Source: Ananas comosus
Lineage: Eukaryota; Streptophyta; Magnoliopsida; Poales; Bromeliaceae
Assembly (NCBI RefSeq): GCF_001540865.1
Contig: NC_033633.1
Location: 10,204,917-10,268,916 of the forward strand
Length of the DNA: 64,000 nucleotides
Direction of reading: 5' to 3'
Shown: in pieces, positions 36,101 to 47,019 of the stretch
Numbering within the stretch: the stretch's first letter is position 1
How the letters are laid out: each line of letters begins with the position of its first letter
Notes under the pieces: model-generated
Seen by the model: only the letters and a program-made list of their open reading frames with translations
What the model was told of the DNA's origin: nothing
The model's database searches: none
Program-made: the position numbers and the translations under genes

Positions 36101-39100
36101 TCTTAGCCAAAGGCGATTTTTTCCAGGTATGCAGTCATCAACTTAACCAAAAAGTGCATATATTTTTTGCTAGTGATATATAATTTAGTTACAAACTTAC
36201 TAACCTTGGTTTATTGTATGAATATTTTGTCAATGGGTATTTGTTGATAACTTCTGTTTTCATCTTATTGGGCTTTGGCGAAGGAATGAGCCGGATCTTT
36301 CTAGTGGATTTAGAATGCATTTGGGACTGGTCATAACATTTGAGCATATTGTAGTTGTTCTAATGCTCATCTGCAATTTGTATTACATGGAGTTTTCGAA
36401 CTTCCAGCTAAAATTCCCATTAGTTCTTTTGTTTCTATTCCACAAAAAGTTCAATCTGCTGGTCAATTCTTCTTGTTCACTATTTTCTATCTAACGCGCT
36501 ATAACATGATGTTGTTACATGCAAGTAATGGCCTTCATATCTCTCTCATATTTAATATCAGTCATGTATTTCTTAATCAGTGTTTTTTGGAGGAGAGCCG
36601 TCAATTAATGCGTCTACCTCCTCGTCAAACTGCTGAAGCAGATCTTATGGTCCCATTTCAGTTGGTAAGTTGTAAAGCTTATTGATGTAGTCTTTTTTCT
36701 TTATGTAATTCCCTGTAAGATTTTAGTTCTCAAACCAAATATGATACTTTTTGCTTGTAATTACATCTGTAGTAATGTTACGGTATTTCACTTTTTCGAA
36801 TTTTACAGCAACCGGCATAAATTTGATGCAGGCTGCACTTAAAACTATTGGCGAAGAAGACAAGTACTTTCCAAGAGTATCATTAAGGTTTGGACTTTGG
36901 ATTAATGTATATCTTACATACCATTCTAGCATTTTTCTTTTTCACAGGGTGCATATGCGAAAGTTTTGTCTGCATCTATTGTAGAATGCCGTCATTTGGA
37001 GCTAATGTAACTGCTACTCAAAAGGATTTTCCTACAACAAAGGTTACTTCTGATGTGTCTCAAAAAGACTTGCCACTCGATGGTTGGGATGCAATTTCTC
37101 TCGAATACTTCATTGATTGGCCTTTACAGCTGTTCTTTACTCAAGAGGTCCTTTCTAAGTAAGTTCTATATGGCACCTAAAAAACTTTCAATTTCTGATT
37201 AATACTTCTCTCCTTTCTCTTTCGCTGGTGAAACTATTGTGAAGACAGGATATTGAATCTGGTTCAGGTACCGCAAGGTTTTCCAGTATTTGATCAGACT
37301 GAAGCGAACCCAGATGGAGTTGGAGAGGTCTTGGGCTGCGGTAATGCATCAAGATCATGCTGATTTTGCAAACTATAGGAAGGACCGAAAGAACAACTCA
37401 GTTTCTCAACTGCGTCAACGCTCAAGCCCAATGTGGCGAGTTAGGGAGCATATGATTTTCTTGATCAGAAATTTACAATTTTATATCCAGGTCACTATAA
37501 GAGATCAATTCCTTTTGTTTTTCTCTTTTTCCCTTGTAGTGCCACATCCTGCATTTGTTTGGTTTTTGTTCTAGTGCTGTGTTCATTGCATGTATATCCC
37601 TGTAAAATCATCCATTCACATGTATACCTTGTGAAATCTAAATGCTTGAATAACCTCCTGTGAAAACTGATATTAGCATTTAGTGAATGATGCATATGTC
37701 CATATGTATCATGCTTTTCCCTTATATGGTGATCATTTGTTGTGGTTTTCACTTGTCCTCCACACTTCCTTGTGTATGTATCTTTGTTTTGCTCAGTCAG
37801 CTAATCTTAAAATTAATCACGTATATAGAAGCTTGTGTTTTTGTTTCCTAAATGACTATTATTTTGTGTAGGTTGATGTTATCGAGTCCCAGTGGAATGT
37901 TTTACAAGCTCATGTGCAGGATTCACATGATTTTACAGAACTAGTGAGCTTTCATCAGGAGTATGCACTTATCTCTATCTTCTTCATATCTCTCTTTTTA
38001 TTTTTTCAATTGAAATGCTATTTAATAATTCTAAGTCGGTTATGAATTGTGATTTTAGCTTTGCTATTTATTTTTGAGCTCTGCTTGCTTCATAAGCACT
38101 CACCACGTTAACTATAAACCTAAATACTCAGGATCTAATAGTCACTATGTACTCTGGAGGGTGAAGTCGATATTTGAGAAAGGCAAAACAGTCATATTAT
38201 TGGTTGTTGTAAGATGTATCGTAACTACTGTTTGTGGCACAATTCTTGCTTGGTTGTTGTAAGATGTATCGTAACTACTGTTTGTGGCACAATTCTTGCT
38301 TGTTAAGGCAATGATGGTTTCTGCTTTAGGTGAAGAGGGGAAAATAAGGAAAGACAATTCTTGCCATGAATCTTAAGAAAAATAATCCGAACTCCACGAG
38401 TTCTATCAGCACTGGATAGCAGAAGAAATGAAAATTTCAATAAGCCTGGTTTAGCGTCATGGTATCTATGAAAAAGTAGAAATAAAACTCACTGTTCCCT
38501 ACTTATGACAGATTTTGATAGATGATCTATTTTGTCGGTTCGTTATTACTTTTCTTGAATTCCTTTTCTATAATCTCTTTTGACCATGCGTAAGAGTGAA
38601 AACCCATAGCATACTTCGCTCCAAAGAAAAGGTAAGTTGGTGAGCTCATTCCCTCATTATTATTCATGCAGGCGTGCCGATAATTTAAGAAGCTCTAGTG
38701 CATCTGTTTGCATGTTCAGAAGAACTTGCTGACATGTTCTTTCTTTAATTTAATCTTATACTTATCCATATATAATTTCTTTTCGCATAATTTATGTGCT
38801 ATATGATTTCTTGAACATCTCTTTTACACCATTGATACTGATCCTTTTGATGCTGCTGATGTTCAGCAGTAATATGTTTTTCAGACATGACATATATGCC
38901 CTTTGAAGACTTATCTGTTTACATCTATAACCTGCTGATTCTGCGTATATTTAAATTTTAAAGAACTTTTTCTGATACAAATCTAACTTCCCCTATGAAC
39001 TGGACATCACCCCAACTTACGATAAGGGTATGAATAGGTGATTATGCAGTGGTGAATGCTGCTATTTGTTTATTTTTGTTTCCTTATATTTAGCACATAT

Positions 39101-42100
39101 CCTGACGTTCTAGGTGTTTGACTTGCAGATACTTGTCAGCTTTGATTTCACAGTCGTTCCTTGATATCGGGTCCGTTTCTAGAATATTGGATAGCATAAT
39201 GAAACTTTGCCTGCAGTTCTGCTGGAAGATCGAACTATATGAAAGCAGTACAAATCTGTCAGAACTAGAGCATATAACCGAGGTACCATTTGAAGTTCTT
39301 TTATTGAATTCGTTAGTATGAACTAAAAATCAGTAATGCTTATTCATATTAGGTACATTGGCGTACTCGATGTCTCTCAGGTTTATTGTCAAATTGAGTT
39401 ACTTTTGCATACAAAATTACTATGCACACAAAATTATCAAACTAATATAAATAAGGCTATACTAGGAGGCTTTTGCGTCCCACCATGCACTTGTAGGTAA
39501 CACAACATAATAAAATTTTGACAGATTACGAGTGCTTCATTATCTGTGGCAACCTAGTGTTAAAGTTATCAGCACCACTATAATGAACTTACCAATTACA
39601 TGATTTGATGAGAATTACTAATTTATTTGACCCCCGCCAAAATGTATAGTTGAAGTCTGGAAGATTCTTTTGATATATCTTGTTTATGTAGTATGCACTA
39701 AGAAAGCGGGTTTGTCCCCTGGAGGGTAGGGTTCAAGAAGAGAATTGAGTAGCAAAAACATATGGAGGGGACACCATATTAGCATTTCTCAATGAGAGAA
39801 GATATGGCTCTTTTATGGAATTTTATACATTTTAAATATACAACCATAGGTGGACATATTCTAAAGCATATAAATATTACTTTTCTTGTCCAAAATGGTC
39901 TGGTATGGGCATAAACCTAGGATCAGCGTATCTAGTTTCAACTTATTTTTTTCTCTGTCTGCCAGTTTTAGTACATCTACACCATAGATTCGAAAAATTG
40001 TACAGAGACCCTCTAAACTACAGGTCATTTTGAAATAAGCCCTTAAACATTTTCTATTAATGCCCCGTTAACTTTCACTTGTTTGAACTTAAGTTAATAT
40101 CAGTAAATTGAATAGGCATTATTACATAAAATCAGTCATTTTCATCAAATTTCATGGCTCTAACTACTTTTTAGGTAAGTGCTGATTTTACTATTGATTG
40201 GTTACCAATATCTAATGACGCTATTGGTTTTTAATGAAATCATCAATTTAATAATTGAAACAACTCAAAAGAAATAAAAGTTGAAGAGTTGCTAGTCAGG
40301 AGAAAAAAGTTGAGAAATCTATTTCAAAATGACCTAAAGTTAACTAGGTCTCCAACATTTTTACCCAGTATATGTGTGTCAAGGTTTTTTACCCAATATA
40401 TGTGTTAATTGGGTTGGCCTTGAATTAAAGATAGTCGGCTTTAGTTCTGCTAGGGATGTATTGGACCTCAATGTTTAGTTATGAGGTTTATTATTTAACG
40501 ACAAACTCTTCACTCAATTATAAGGGGTGAAAGTTTGACCCTCTTTCCGTTGTAGGAACCTTGAGGCTCCTGGTTAATTACGTCCCCAGTTGCGGACAAC
40601 CTTTGATTCAGCCAGTTTCAACAGAGATTAACCCAGCTAGTAATATTTATACCTTTTCATTGATTTTATGTATGTTTTATGATATACCATCTAGAGGCAC
40701 AATAGATTTATGATACAAGATTAGAAAAGGAAGTTTTCTTCATCTCTTTCTTGTCTCATTTTGTTGGTGCATCAAGGATGAAGTATTTCTTGTCCGCCAC
40801 TGTAAACTTCCAGAAGTAAATAACAATGTAGGAATGAGGAACTTCGGTTGCTGTAGAGCTGGTGTAACGTAGTTTGCACATGATAACTAGATTGTCGTGA
40901 TATCTTTTGATATTTGGGGATGAAAACAAAATAAGATTAGTACAAATTTATATTTTAAATTTTAAATTCTAAATTTTAAAGTTAAGATTTTAAATTCTAA
41001 ATTTTAAAGTTAAGATTTTAAATTTTAAAATTTAAAATTTGAGATTTTAAATTTTAAATTTTAAATTTTAAAATTTAAATTTAAAATTGATATTTAAAAT
41101 TTTAAATTTTAATTTCGAATTTTGAAATTTAAAAGTTAAATTTTTAAATTTAAAAAATATAAATATAAAATTTTAAAATTCAAATTCAAATATAATAAGA
41201 GGGTAATATTATTATTTTTAATGTATAACTAACCTCTATTTTTCTTATTCTATTTTTTTTATCCGAACGCTATTTTTCTTATTTCCGGGAATTACTCAAT
41301 TTTCATCCAAACGCAAAATTGGTCTAGTTCTTGCTTATACCCGGACTTATACCTATCCCTGGAATAGACAGTTCTTGCTTATACCTGAACCAAACGATAC
41401 CATAGTGTATTAGAAGATCCAAACTAAATCAAATTTAATTGAGCTAAGAATAATAATTTGATAGTAACTTCACAATTGTGTTTCTGGGTGTGGGGAACCT
41501 TGAGTACGGGGACGGGGAACTCTAACTACGGGTTGGACTAAGCGGGGCTGGGTTGAGCGGAATCCCTAGTATTTGCAGACGTGGGGACGGGGAACTCTAA
41601 CTATAGGTCGGACTGAGCGGAATTCCAAGTATTTGTGGACATGAATAGAGAAGGGCTTTCTCTCTAGCCCTCCTTCTTGTCATTCTTCTCCCTGTTGTCA
41701 TTCTTATTTTTGGTAGACGTGCACACATGATAGAGTAGCTCGATTTACGACTAAGCATAATGTGGCATTGTAATAGTTCTTGACCTAATGCTCGAAACAA
41801 TGGCGATATCCACATTCTTATTCAAGGATGGAACGAAGGCTGATCTCGATATTTGTGTATAAAGACAATGAAGAGAATAAATATCGGCATGATCCATAAA
41901 ACAATGTCAACACCGACGGGCTTGACAAAATGTAATAGATGTAACAAAGATGCATCTTGGTCTTGTCCGCAGACATGACAGAATGTAACAGAGGCAATAA
42001 AGATGGATCTTGCTTTTGTCCATAGACATGACATTTACGATAAAGGGTTAGATTTATGCATAAAGGTCATGAAGATGGATTTCAGCTTTGTACATGATGA

Positions 42101-45100
42101 CTGCATTGAGAGAGAAGCTTGGCCTCTTATTCCTATGAAATTGAAATTGAAATTTGAATTCAAAATTTAAAATTGAACTTAAAACTGAATCAAAAGATCT
42201 AAATTTAAATTTAAATTTCAATTAAAATTTAAATTCAAATATGAGCTTTGATTTCAAATCTAAATTTGGATTTGTACTTTGAATTCAAATTCACATTTTG
42301 AATTTAAAATTCAAAATCAAAGTTTGAACTTTGAAATTAAATTTAGAATTGAAGTTTAAAATATGAATTTTAATTTAAAATTAAGTACAAAATCTTATTG
42401 TGTATTCGAAACTGAATTAAAATTTAAATTTGAATTCAAAATCAAGATTCAAATTTAAAATTTGTATCTAAATTGAAATTTAATTTTGAAATTTAATGTC
42501 AAAATTAGAATTTAAAAATGAAATTTGAATCCAAAATTTAAAATTTAAATTTAAATTAAAAAAATCTAACTTTGAACTTAAAATCTAAATTTTAAAAAAT
42601 TTGAAATACAAATTTCGAATTAAATTTTATAATCAGCTGGCGTTGACACGACGCTTTTGTGGTGCTGACGTGGTGTTGATGTGGAACGTGAATTTTAACA
42701 CTGACATGGTGTGGATGTGGAACGTGAATTTTAACACCCTTTGCAACGTTTGGGATCTAATGGCAATGAAATCAAGAGGTTGAGAACTTGATTGCAAAGA
42801 AAAAAGGTTAAGGATAAAAGTGAAGAAGGATGCAAATGTTGGGACCTCCAGTGCAGTTAACCCTAATAAAAAAGATATTTAATGTCTTTACTTATGTGTA
42901 ATTGACTTGTATGTTGTTTAAATTATATTGTTATGAAGTTACAAATTATTTTCGTCCAATATTTCATATCATTACAATAATTAGAAACACATACATGTAT
43001 GACTATCTTAAATCTAAGAAGTTATTTGTTTGAAGGCCTATAAGATTTTATTTAGCTACACACATATTTACTTTTATAGACTATAACCAGTCAATATCAT
43101 TTGTCCCAATGGTTCAAAAAGTGTGCACAGTCACCTTTTTTGCATGAATCTCACTTAATCACACCCGACACGCCAATATGAAGATAGAAAGATACCACTT
43201 GCTTTGGGGCATTGCTAGGGATAACCAACTGTTCCTAGAGTGTCCCTTAAAAGGGTAGTAGTTTTTAACTCATGGATAGGTGCTTGGCATTAATTAGGTT
43301 AGATTTATATTTCTACCCATCATATTTACATGGGAGGACATCTTCGGGCACACTTTTGAATACATAAGTATGTTCCTGTCTTGCATCCAATGTTTCAAAA
43401 TCAGTAGGACTAGTATGGTCAAACCGATCATCGCTTAACTATTTTTTATCCGGACCAACTCATAACCTTGGATTTGAGATAATCAAAAGGCAGTAAAACC
43501 TAGTCGGCCCAACTGAAGTTTGAATGGACTGGCGAGACAATTTAATGTTAAAATGTCCAAAACTATATACTAAAGTGATTTATCATCTAAACTACTGATT
43601 TCATTCTTCTTTCTCTTTGTTCCCCCTAAGATCTAGCATCCAAGGCCCGTAGTCAATTTATTTGATTATAAGAAGAATAATGGAAAGATAAAAATGTATA
43701 AAACTTATCTCAACTATCATCCATTTGGATTTAACCAACTAAGATTTACAAATTCTGATTTTACTTCCTAACCTTTTAATTTATTTGATTTGAGCCAATT
43801 AGCGGCTTTTTAACAACAAAATTTGAATGCGTCGTTTATCTTTACGAATATAGTTAGTATATGTTATGCAATTTACGTTAACTATAAACATTAAAGCATG
43901 CAATTAGCTTAAATTTTGCATTCAAAGAGCATTAAATCATTTAAATCAAACAAATTGAAAGGTTGAGTACCAAAATCAAAATTTTGAAAGATTGAGTAGT
44001 CGAATCAAAATGGTCTATAGTTCAGTTATGTTTTATAGATTTTTACCTAATGGTAATTATATCCAAGTTAATTTGACATACTTTATTATTTGTCCTAAAA
44101 CATTCCTTTATTTAGATTTCTCTTCCTTTCTAGATGCCTAACAATTCTTTTTGTTGTATATAAATTATTAAAACACCGTTCTTTTGGGAGATTAAGCTTT
44201 TGAAGAAAATTGCTGTTTCTCATTATTTAAAATGGTTATTAGAGTAAGAGGTTGCGAGTTCGAATCCAACGAAACTCCTAGCATTGTTTAATTTTGTCCT
44301 ATTTAATTCAATTGCACATCATGGAGCTATTGAAAGGTCTCTGAGCTCGGACATGTGGGGGAGTTTGAATCCAACCAAGCTTCTAGCTTTGTTTTATTGC
44401 CTCTCATTTAATTTATATCCACATCTTGCATTTTTCAAAGCATGTTGAGCCCAAACGTGAGGGAGAGTTCGAATCCAACCAGGCTCCTAGCTTTGTTTAA
44501 TTGCCTTCCATTTAATTCTAGTCCACATCTTCGGTCTATCAAAACATTATAGCAGCTTATGCTTTTGAATATAAAATATTAAAATACCATTCTTTGGCAG
44601 TTTAAGCTTTTGGAGAAAATGGTTGTTTCGCATACTTTAACAATTATGTATAACTAGTGAAGTTACCCACGTATTGCGGCGGACTATTACTATAAAAGAT
44701 AGAATATTGATAAAATAAAAATTTTAAAATTTTTTGACCTTCCATGGGACATCAATAAATACAAATAGTATGAGAAAAAAGAGTATAAATAGATCTTACT
44801 TTACATTTTTTGTGAAAGCGATTAGTTTAGATGATAATAAACTATATGAATGCATTAATTAGAAAGTGGGCGGGTGGGAAGACAAAGAGTCGAGTGGAGA
44901 TGGGAGGTGGGAAGGCGAAGCATCAGGAAGTGAGAAGGGGAGAGAAGGTAAGGGTGAAAGAAGAACTGCTATGTGGCAAATTCTATGAGGAATAATGTAT
45001 AGGTATAGATATAGATATTTGTTGTGATACTGAAGTTAGTAGTTCAATCATGTTTTCAACTACTGGTCAAATCAGTAAATTGCTGATAAAAATAAAGTAA

Positions 45101-45548
45101 GCTCATGAAAAAATAGTTTCTATTCGCGCTATCCTATCATCTTGTTTTTTCTCTTTCATTTCCTTGCAAATGCTAGCATTGCCACATTAAGTGACAACTG
45201 TAATGCTGCATTTGGTGTAGCATTTGTCACGTGTCTTGATTGATAGTTATTTTCTGTTTCTGCAGGAATTCAGTAAGAAATCCAATTCTCTGTATACAAT
45301 TCTGCGTAGCAGCCGTTTGGCTGGAAGCCAACGAGCGCCGTTTCTGAGGCAATTTCTTATGCGACTGAACTTCAACTCATTCTTCGAGGTACGAAAGTAG
45401 TAATTTCTCGATCATTAACAAAACTTTGTGAATTATCAATATAATTTGCGCTTTCTGCTCTTGGTCTCTTTTCCGCCAACAGGCCACCGCGAGAGGCGTG
45501 CTGAATGTGGTCAGGCCTCGCCCGACTCCCCCTGCCATCCAGCAGTAA
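24162..45548 (+). CDS. GCP4: Gamma-tubulin complex component 4
   Basis: Sixteen coding exons: 24162-24328, 25681-25966, 26516-26652, 27263-27361, 28434-28554, 35445-35717, 35884-35964, 36043-36126, 36581-36664, 36832-36887, 36985-37158, 37268-37490, 37872-37960, 39129-39282, 45266-45388 and 45483-45548. They give 738 residues, close to the roughly 745 expected of plant GCP4. It begins MLHELLLALLGFTGDFVVDS. The N-terminal GRIP1 half includes RLIRLGFYYRELNRFA, YRRAIANGIVEILSVYRAAV and DDRDGESES. The GRIP2 half includes LPQSEADKI, VIRADLNGHLKALKDYFLLA, CFLEESRQLMRLPPRQ, PMWRVREHMIFLIRNLQFYI and ALISQSFLDIGSVSRILDSI, ending RPTPPAIQQ. It is a core subunit of the ring complex that nucleates cortical and spindle microtubules by binding gamma-tubulin. 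Intron 4 has a GC donor. Introns 5 (6.9 kb) and 14 (6.0 kb) are swollen by transposons, yet every exon is in frame, so the gene is probably functional. Confidence 0.96.
24400..24790. repeat. Diverged short repeats in GCP4 intron 1
   Basis: Three degenerate copies of a motif with TTGTTCTCC, an AAAGCTTAAACTGTCAGAG-like stretch and ACGGTGTCT occur near 24460, 24530 and 24720. They resemble the LTR of the TRIM at 34841, so they may be old TRIM remnants. Weakly supported. Confidence 0.35.
26700..27066 (+). mobile_element. MITE-like insertion in GCP4 intron 3
   Basis: Non-coding element with GGCACGG-rich ends (CCATCGGCACGGGCCATGCC at the left; GGCATGGCACGGTACGGCAT at the right) and a central AAAACTCTCTTTTCTTTGAA. 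It is the reverse of the repeat at 19279-19610. The outer ends (GAAGGATTCGAGTG and CACTTCAATCCTTT) are inverted. It is bracketed by two similar copies of the exon 3/intron 3 junction (26645-26690 and 27067-27115). Confidence 0.6.
29835..31233 (-). CDS. PIF/Harbinger transposase (DDE_Tnp_4, HARBI1-like)
   Basis: Three exons on the minus strand, 31233-30703, 30614-30392 and 30289-29835, with GT-AG introns, give an uninterrupted 402-residue protein. The start chosen is the ATG of MANPLYKRIFSS; an upstream exon cannot be excluded. The N-terminal half has a helix-turn-helix-like region (LRDALVEKGLISSTRNMTAD ... FQHSGETISRHFNNVL). The RNase H-like core shows the first Asp in NAIGAIDGTHIPVVV and the second in WEGSAADMRVL. 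Next come PEGKYYLVDSGY and the Glu in LRNVVERTFGILKKRFKIL, followed by CCIIHNFI. An acidic tail ends the protein. The enzyme would cut and paste the surrounding element with TWA target preference, normally with a Myb-like partner. Exon-intron structure and all three catalytic residues are intact. Confidence 0.92.
31608..32835 (-). pseudogene. Harbinger Myb/SANT-like accessory protein with one in-frame stop
   Basis: Two exons on the minus strand, 32835-32428 and 32336-31608 (GT-AG). Exon 1 starts MRPFKKVSKSKQKQ and contains the trihelix-like NWSNILDAQLLGLMRDEHTF, AWKRMANDFNS and LKNRFKVLKKIFNLY, matching the Myb_DNA-bind_3 type of domain that ends in a WGW-D motif (SGWGWNSDLHIP). Exon 2 has ARCRDKPFPAYDDMEFL, a Ser-rich linker with a basic patch (KRARSPERS, GRKKKVDART) and a C-terminal helical region. 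Near the end of exon 1 the frame reads ARI, then TGA (32445-32443), then NSVIA before the splice to ENPAY. Relatives have Trp at this position, so TGG to TGA explains the stop. Without readthrough only a truncated Myb domain is made. Known role of the partner: DNA binding and nuclear import of transposase. Confidence 0.82.
33312..33560. repeat. Subterminal tandem repeats of the Harbinger element, set 1
   Basis: Three diverged units of about 77-80 bp, each starting with a GGCACAGATCGCAGATGAAG-like sequence (near 33314, 33390 and 33469) and continuing AACCGAATCAACAAGCAA. Reiterated subterminal motifs of this kind are commonly transposase-binding sites (inference). They lie in the 5' untranslated end of the element. 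Confidence 0.7.
33620..34010. repeat. GC-rich minisatellite in the Harbinger 5' region, about 111-bp period
   Basis: Purine-rich units of GGAGGTGAGGCCGGAGGGGA with a longer period of 111 bp: GACAGACGACGAGCGATGG at 33841 recurs as GACAGGCGACGAGCGAAGG at 33952. A 191-codon minus-strand open frame (34195-33620) spans it, but this is a Pro/Ser/Leu repeat read-through of the minisatellite and not a credible gene. Confidence 0.75.
34173..34254. repeat. 82-bp near-perfect palindrome inside the Harbinger right end
   Basis: Two 39-base arms (34173-34211 and 34216-34254) separated by four bases. The arm begins GGGGTGGGGTTAGTAAACCC and ends GTTATC, with one mismatch between arms. It would form a cruciform or a long hairpin if transcribed. 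Confidence 0.92.
34258..34331. repeat. Terminal hairpin: inverted duplicate of the Harbinger TIR
   Basis: The terminal sequence ACCCCTTAACCCCCAACCAA ACACTAGCTA at the right edge (34302-34331) is matched in inverse orientation by TAGCTAGTGTTTGG and TTGGGGGTTAAGGGGT at 34258-34294, interrupted by a 7-base insertion GTATTAA. The right end of the element therefore carries its terminal inverted repeat twice, back to back. Confidence 0.85.
34841..35132 (-). mobile_element. Complete 292-bp TRIM retrotransposon in GCP4 intron 5
   Basis: Two terminal repeats, 34841-34921 and 35050-35132, both TGTTAAAGAATGTGA... to ...TATATTTAACA, enclose a 128-bp interior. Read on the minus strand, the LTR (TGTTAAATAT ... 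CTTTAACA) is followed by TCGTATCAGAGC, a primer-binding site one base off the tRNA-iMet complement TGGTATCAGAGC. The interior ends in a polypurine tract GTGGGGGAAG just before the 3' LTR. Flanking CATAG/CATAT (34836-34840, 35133-35137) is a 4-of-5 target duplication. Size and layout recall the SMART class of very small LTR retroelements described in grasses (from memory). It encodes nothing and must be mobilised in trans. Confidence 0.9.
38201..38300. repeat. Perfect 50-bp tandem duplication in GCP4 intron 13
   Basis: TGGTTGTTGTAAGATGTATC ... CACAATTCTTGCT occurs twice, 38201-38250 and 38251-38300, with no differences. Intronic, about 240 bp downstream of exon 13; no splice signal is disturbed. 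Confidence 0.95.
40930..41200. repeat. AT-rich AAATTTTAAATTTT array in GCP4 intron 14
   Basis: A long run of variants of AAATTTTAAATTTTAAA with a phased AAATTCTAAATTTTAAAGTT repeat near 40960-41010. Low complexity and non-coding. It is followed by GAACCAAACGATACCA at about 41386-41401, which resembles a Tourist-like terminus. Confidence 0.6.
41505..41640. repeat. Short direct repeat in GCP4 intron 14
   Basis: GGGGACGGGGAACTCTAACT at 41509 recurs at 41583, followed each time by a GTTGGACT/GTCGGACT-AGCGG and AGTATTTG motif. Two units of about 60-75 bp. Origin unknown. Confidence 0.7.
42120..42620. repeat. AAATTTGAATTC-type low-complexity array
   Basis: Roughly 500 bp of degenerate AAATTTAAATTTGAATTCAA repeats in intron 14 of GCP4. 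A shorter piece of the same array precedes block A2 at 51297, so it belongs to the duplicated segment or flanks it. Non-coding. Confidence 0.55.
42890..44640 (+). repeat. Long repeat block A1 (within GCP4 intron 14)
   Basis: About 1.75 kb collinear with 51385-53145 at high similarity, e.g. TTGTATGTTGTTTAAATTAT, GAAGTTATTTGTTTGAAGGC, TTGCATGAATCTCACTTAAT and GAATGGACTGGCGAGACAAT. The last 400 bp is a threefold tandem of about 110 bp, each unit starting GTTCGAATCCAACNAAGCTC (44247, 44362, 44467). No long open frames. A distantly related unit also starts each of blocks B1, B2 and C. Confidence 0.85.
44654..45015 (-). mobile_element. Small non-autonomous Helitron in GCP4 intron 14
   Basis: On the minus strand it starts TCTATATCTATACCTATACA after A and ends CGCCGCAATACGTGGGTAAC TTCACTAG before T, the expected 5' TC and 3' hairpin-CTAG termini inserted between A and T. 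Length is about 362 bp, with no coding capacity. It lies immediately beside block A1 and about 250 bp upstream of GCP4 exon 15. An alternative 5' end six bases away is possible because of the TATAGA repeats. Confidence 0.7.
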
Positions 45549-45773
45549 CAAGCCCATTGGTTCCGAAGGGTGTTTGCATATGTTGCGGCGTCAAATTGAT
45601 TTATTTTCTAATGTTTGCGGAAGCCATTGTGTGCTGAATATTTTCTATCATGTACAATTAGTCTATTGCTTCTCAAAAGAAATATACTTCTGCAATTCTT
45701 TGTTTTGTTGTGTGAGTTCCAGGTAACATGGCTTCAGTGTTCAAGAGAAAAAGCCTAAACATAGTTAGAGAAC

Positions 45774-46363
45774 GGGCTTTTTTTGCAAATAGCCCCCTGA
45801 TAAATTTTATTTTTAAAATTGGCCATGTCAAAATTTTATTTGCAAAAATGGCCCTGGCCCCGCCACGCAAGCGCCACATCAGCGCCACGCGGGCGGGGCT
45901 GGGCCATGTGTTTAAGTTGAACGCGGTGAACCATTCACCGTGTTCAATACAAGGTTTTGTATTGGACACGGTGAATGATTCACCGTGTCCAATACAAATA
46001 CCTCCAATTTAGCCAAAAATGACTAAGTTGTGGGTGTTTGTATTGGACACGGTGAATCATTCACCGTGTTCAATTATTTGTATTGGATACGGTGAATCAT
46101 TCACCGTGTCCAATACAAATACCTCGCAGTTAACCATTTTGTATTGGACACGGTGAACCATTCACCGTGTCTAATACAAAAACCTTGTATTGAACACGGT
46201 GAATGGTTCACTGTGTTCAACTTAAACACATAGCCCAGCCTCGCCCGCGTGGCGCTGACGTGGCGCTGACGTGGTGGGACCAGGGCTATTTTTGCAAATA
46301 AATTTTTGATAGGACCAATTTTTAAAAAAAAATTAGTTAGGGGGCTGTTTGCAAAAAAAGCCC
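45774..46363. mobile_element. Mutator-type palindromic MITE just 3' of GCP4
   Basis: A 590-bp element with ends GGGCTTTTTTTGCAAATAGC and, reversed, GGGCTTTTTTTGCAAACAGC, and a perfect 9-bp target duplication TTAGAGAAC (45765-45773, 46364-46372). The whole element is a large imperfect palindrome. Its core contains at least six copies of a palindromic unit such as GGACACGGTGAATCATTCAC/CGTGTCC. It starts 225 bp after the GCP4 stop codon, so it may lie in or near the 3' UTR. No transposase. Relatives: 23462-23930. Confidence 0.9.
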
Positions 46364-46372
46364 TTAGAGAAC

Positions 46373-47019
46373 AAACTCAGCTTGTCAAGCCCCAATAGTT
46401 TAACATCAGTAAGTATGAGAATAGGTTTTTTTTTTTAATTTTTGTTTTTAATTTGTTAAATGTATATGTATTGTAGGCTCCGTAAACTTGAAAATATGTT
46501 GCGTACTAAAATTTGTTCTATTAAAATTTTATCTAAGTTGAATACTTCTATACCATTAAATTTGCAAATGAAATACATTAACAGTTAAAAATCATTGATT
46601 TGAATACTTTCGATCACTCGGTAAATGGTATCGAAAATTTACAAAATTTCTTTTCTAGATAATTCGGTTAGGATAAGAATTGAGATGGTTTGAACGAACT
46701 ATTTCGGTTAGGATAAGAATCGAGATGGTTTCAGTGTATCAGAAGAAGAGTCAAATTGTTAAACTAAATGGGATAAGAATAGAGCCAATTTGGATAAGGA
46801 TAAAGATATTATTTTCAAACATTTTGTTCTTATTTTCTTGTAAATCTGAAGGTTATAAATAGGGGTTTTATTGGCTCTTTTAAAAACATTCTAGTTTAGA
46901 GAGAATTAATATACAAATTTTTTCACATAACAATATTGTGTTTTTTTTCCTCTTTAATTTGATTTTAGATATCCATCAGGGAGGCGCTGCAATATTGCTT
47001 CCTCCTCCGACTGATAAAG
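46373..47019. other. AT-rich spacer
   Basis: No coding sequence or recognisable element. A short direct repeat, TTCGGTTAGGATAAGAAT with GAGATGGTTT, occurs at 46663 and 46703. Otherwise I see nothing. Confidence 0.5.

Noticed and set aside
36723..36984. Extra exon between GCP4 exons 10 and 11 suggested by an open frame.
   Set aside because: Splicing 36887 to 36985 restores SLR/MPSFGANV exactly as in plant GCP4; the intervening frame has no homology.
41597..42034. Minus-strand frames in GCP4 intron 14.
   Set aside because: No recognisable motifs; they sit among direct repeats and AT-rich arrays and have no splice support.
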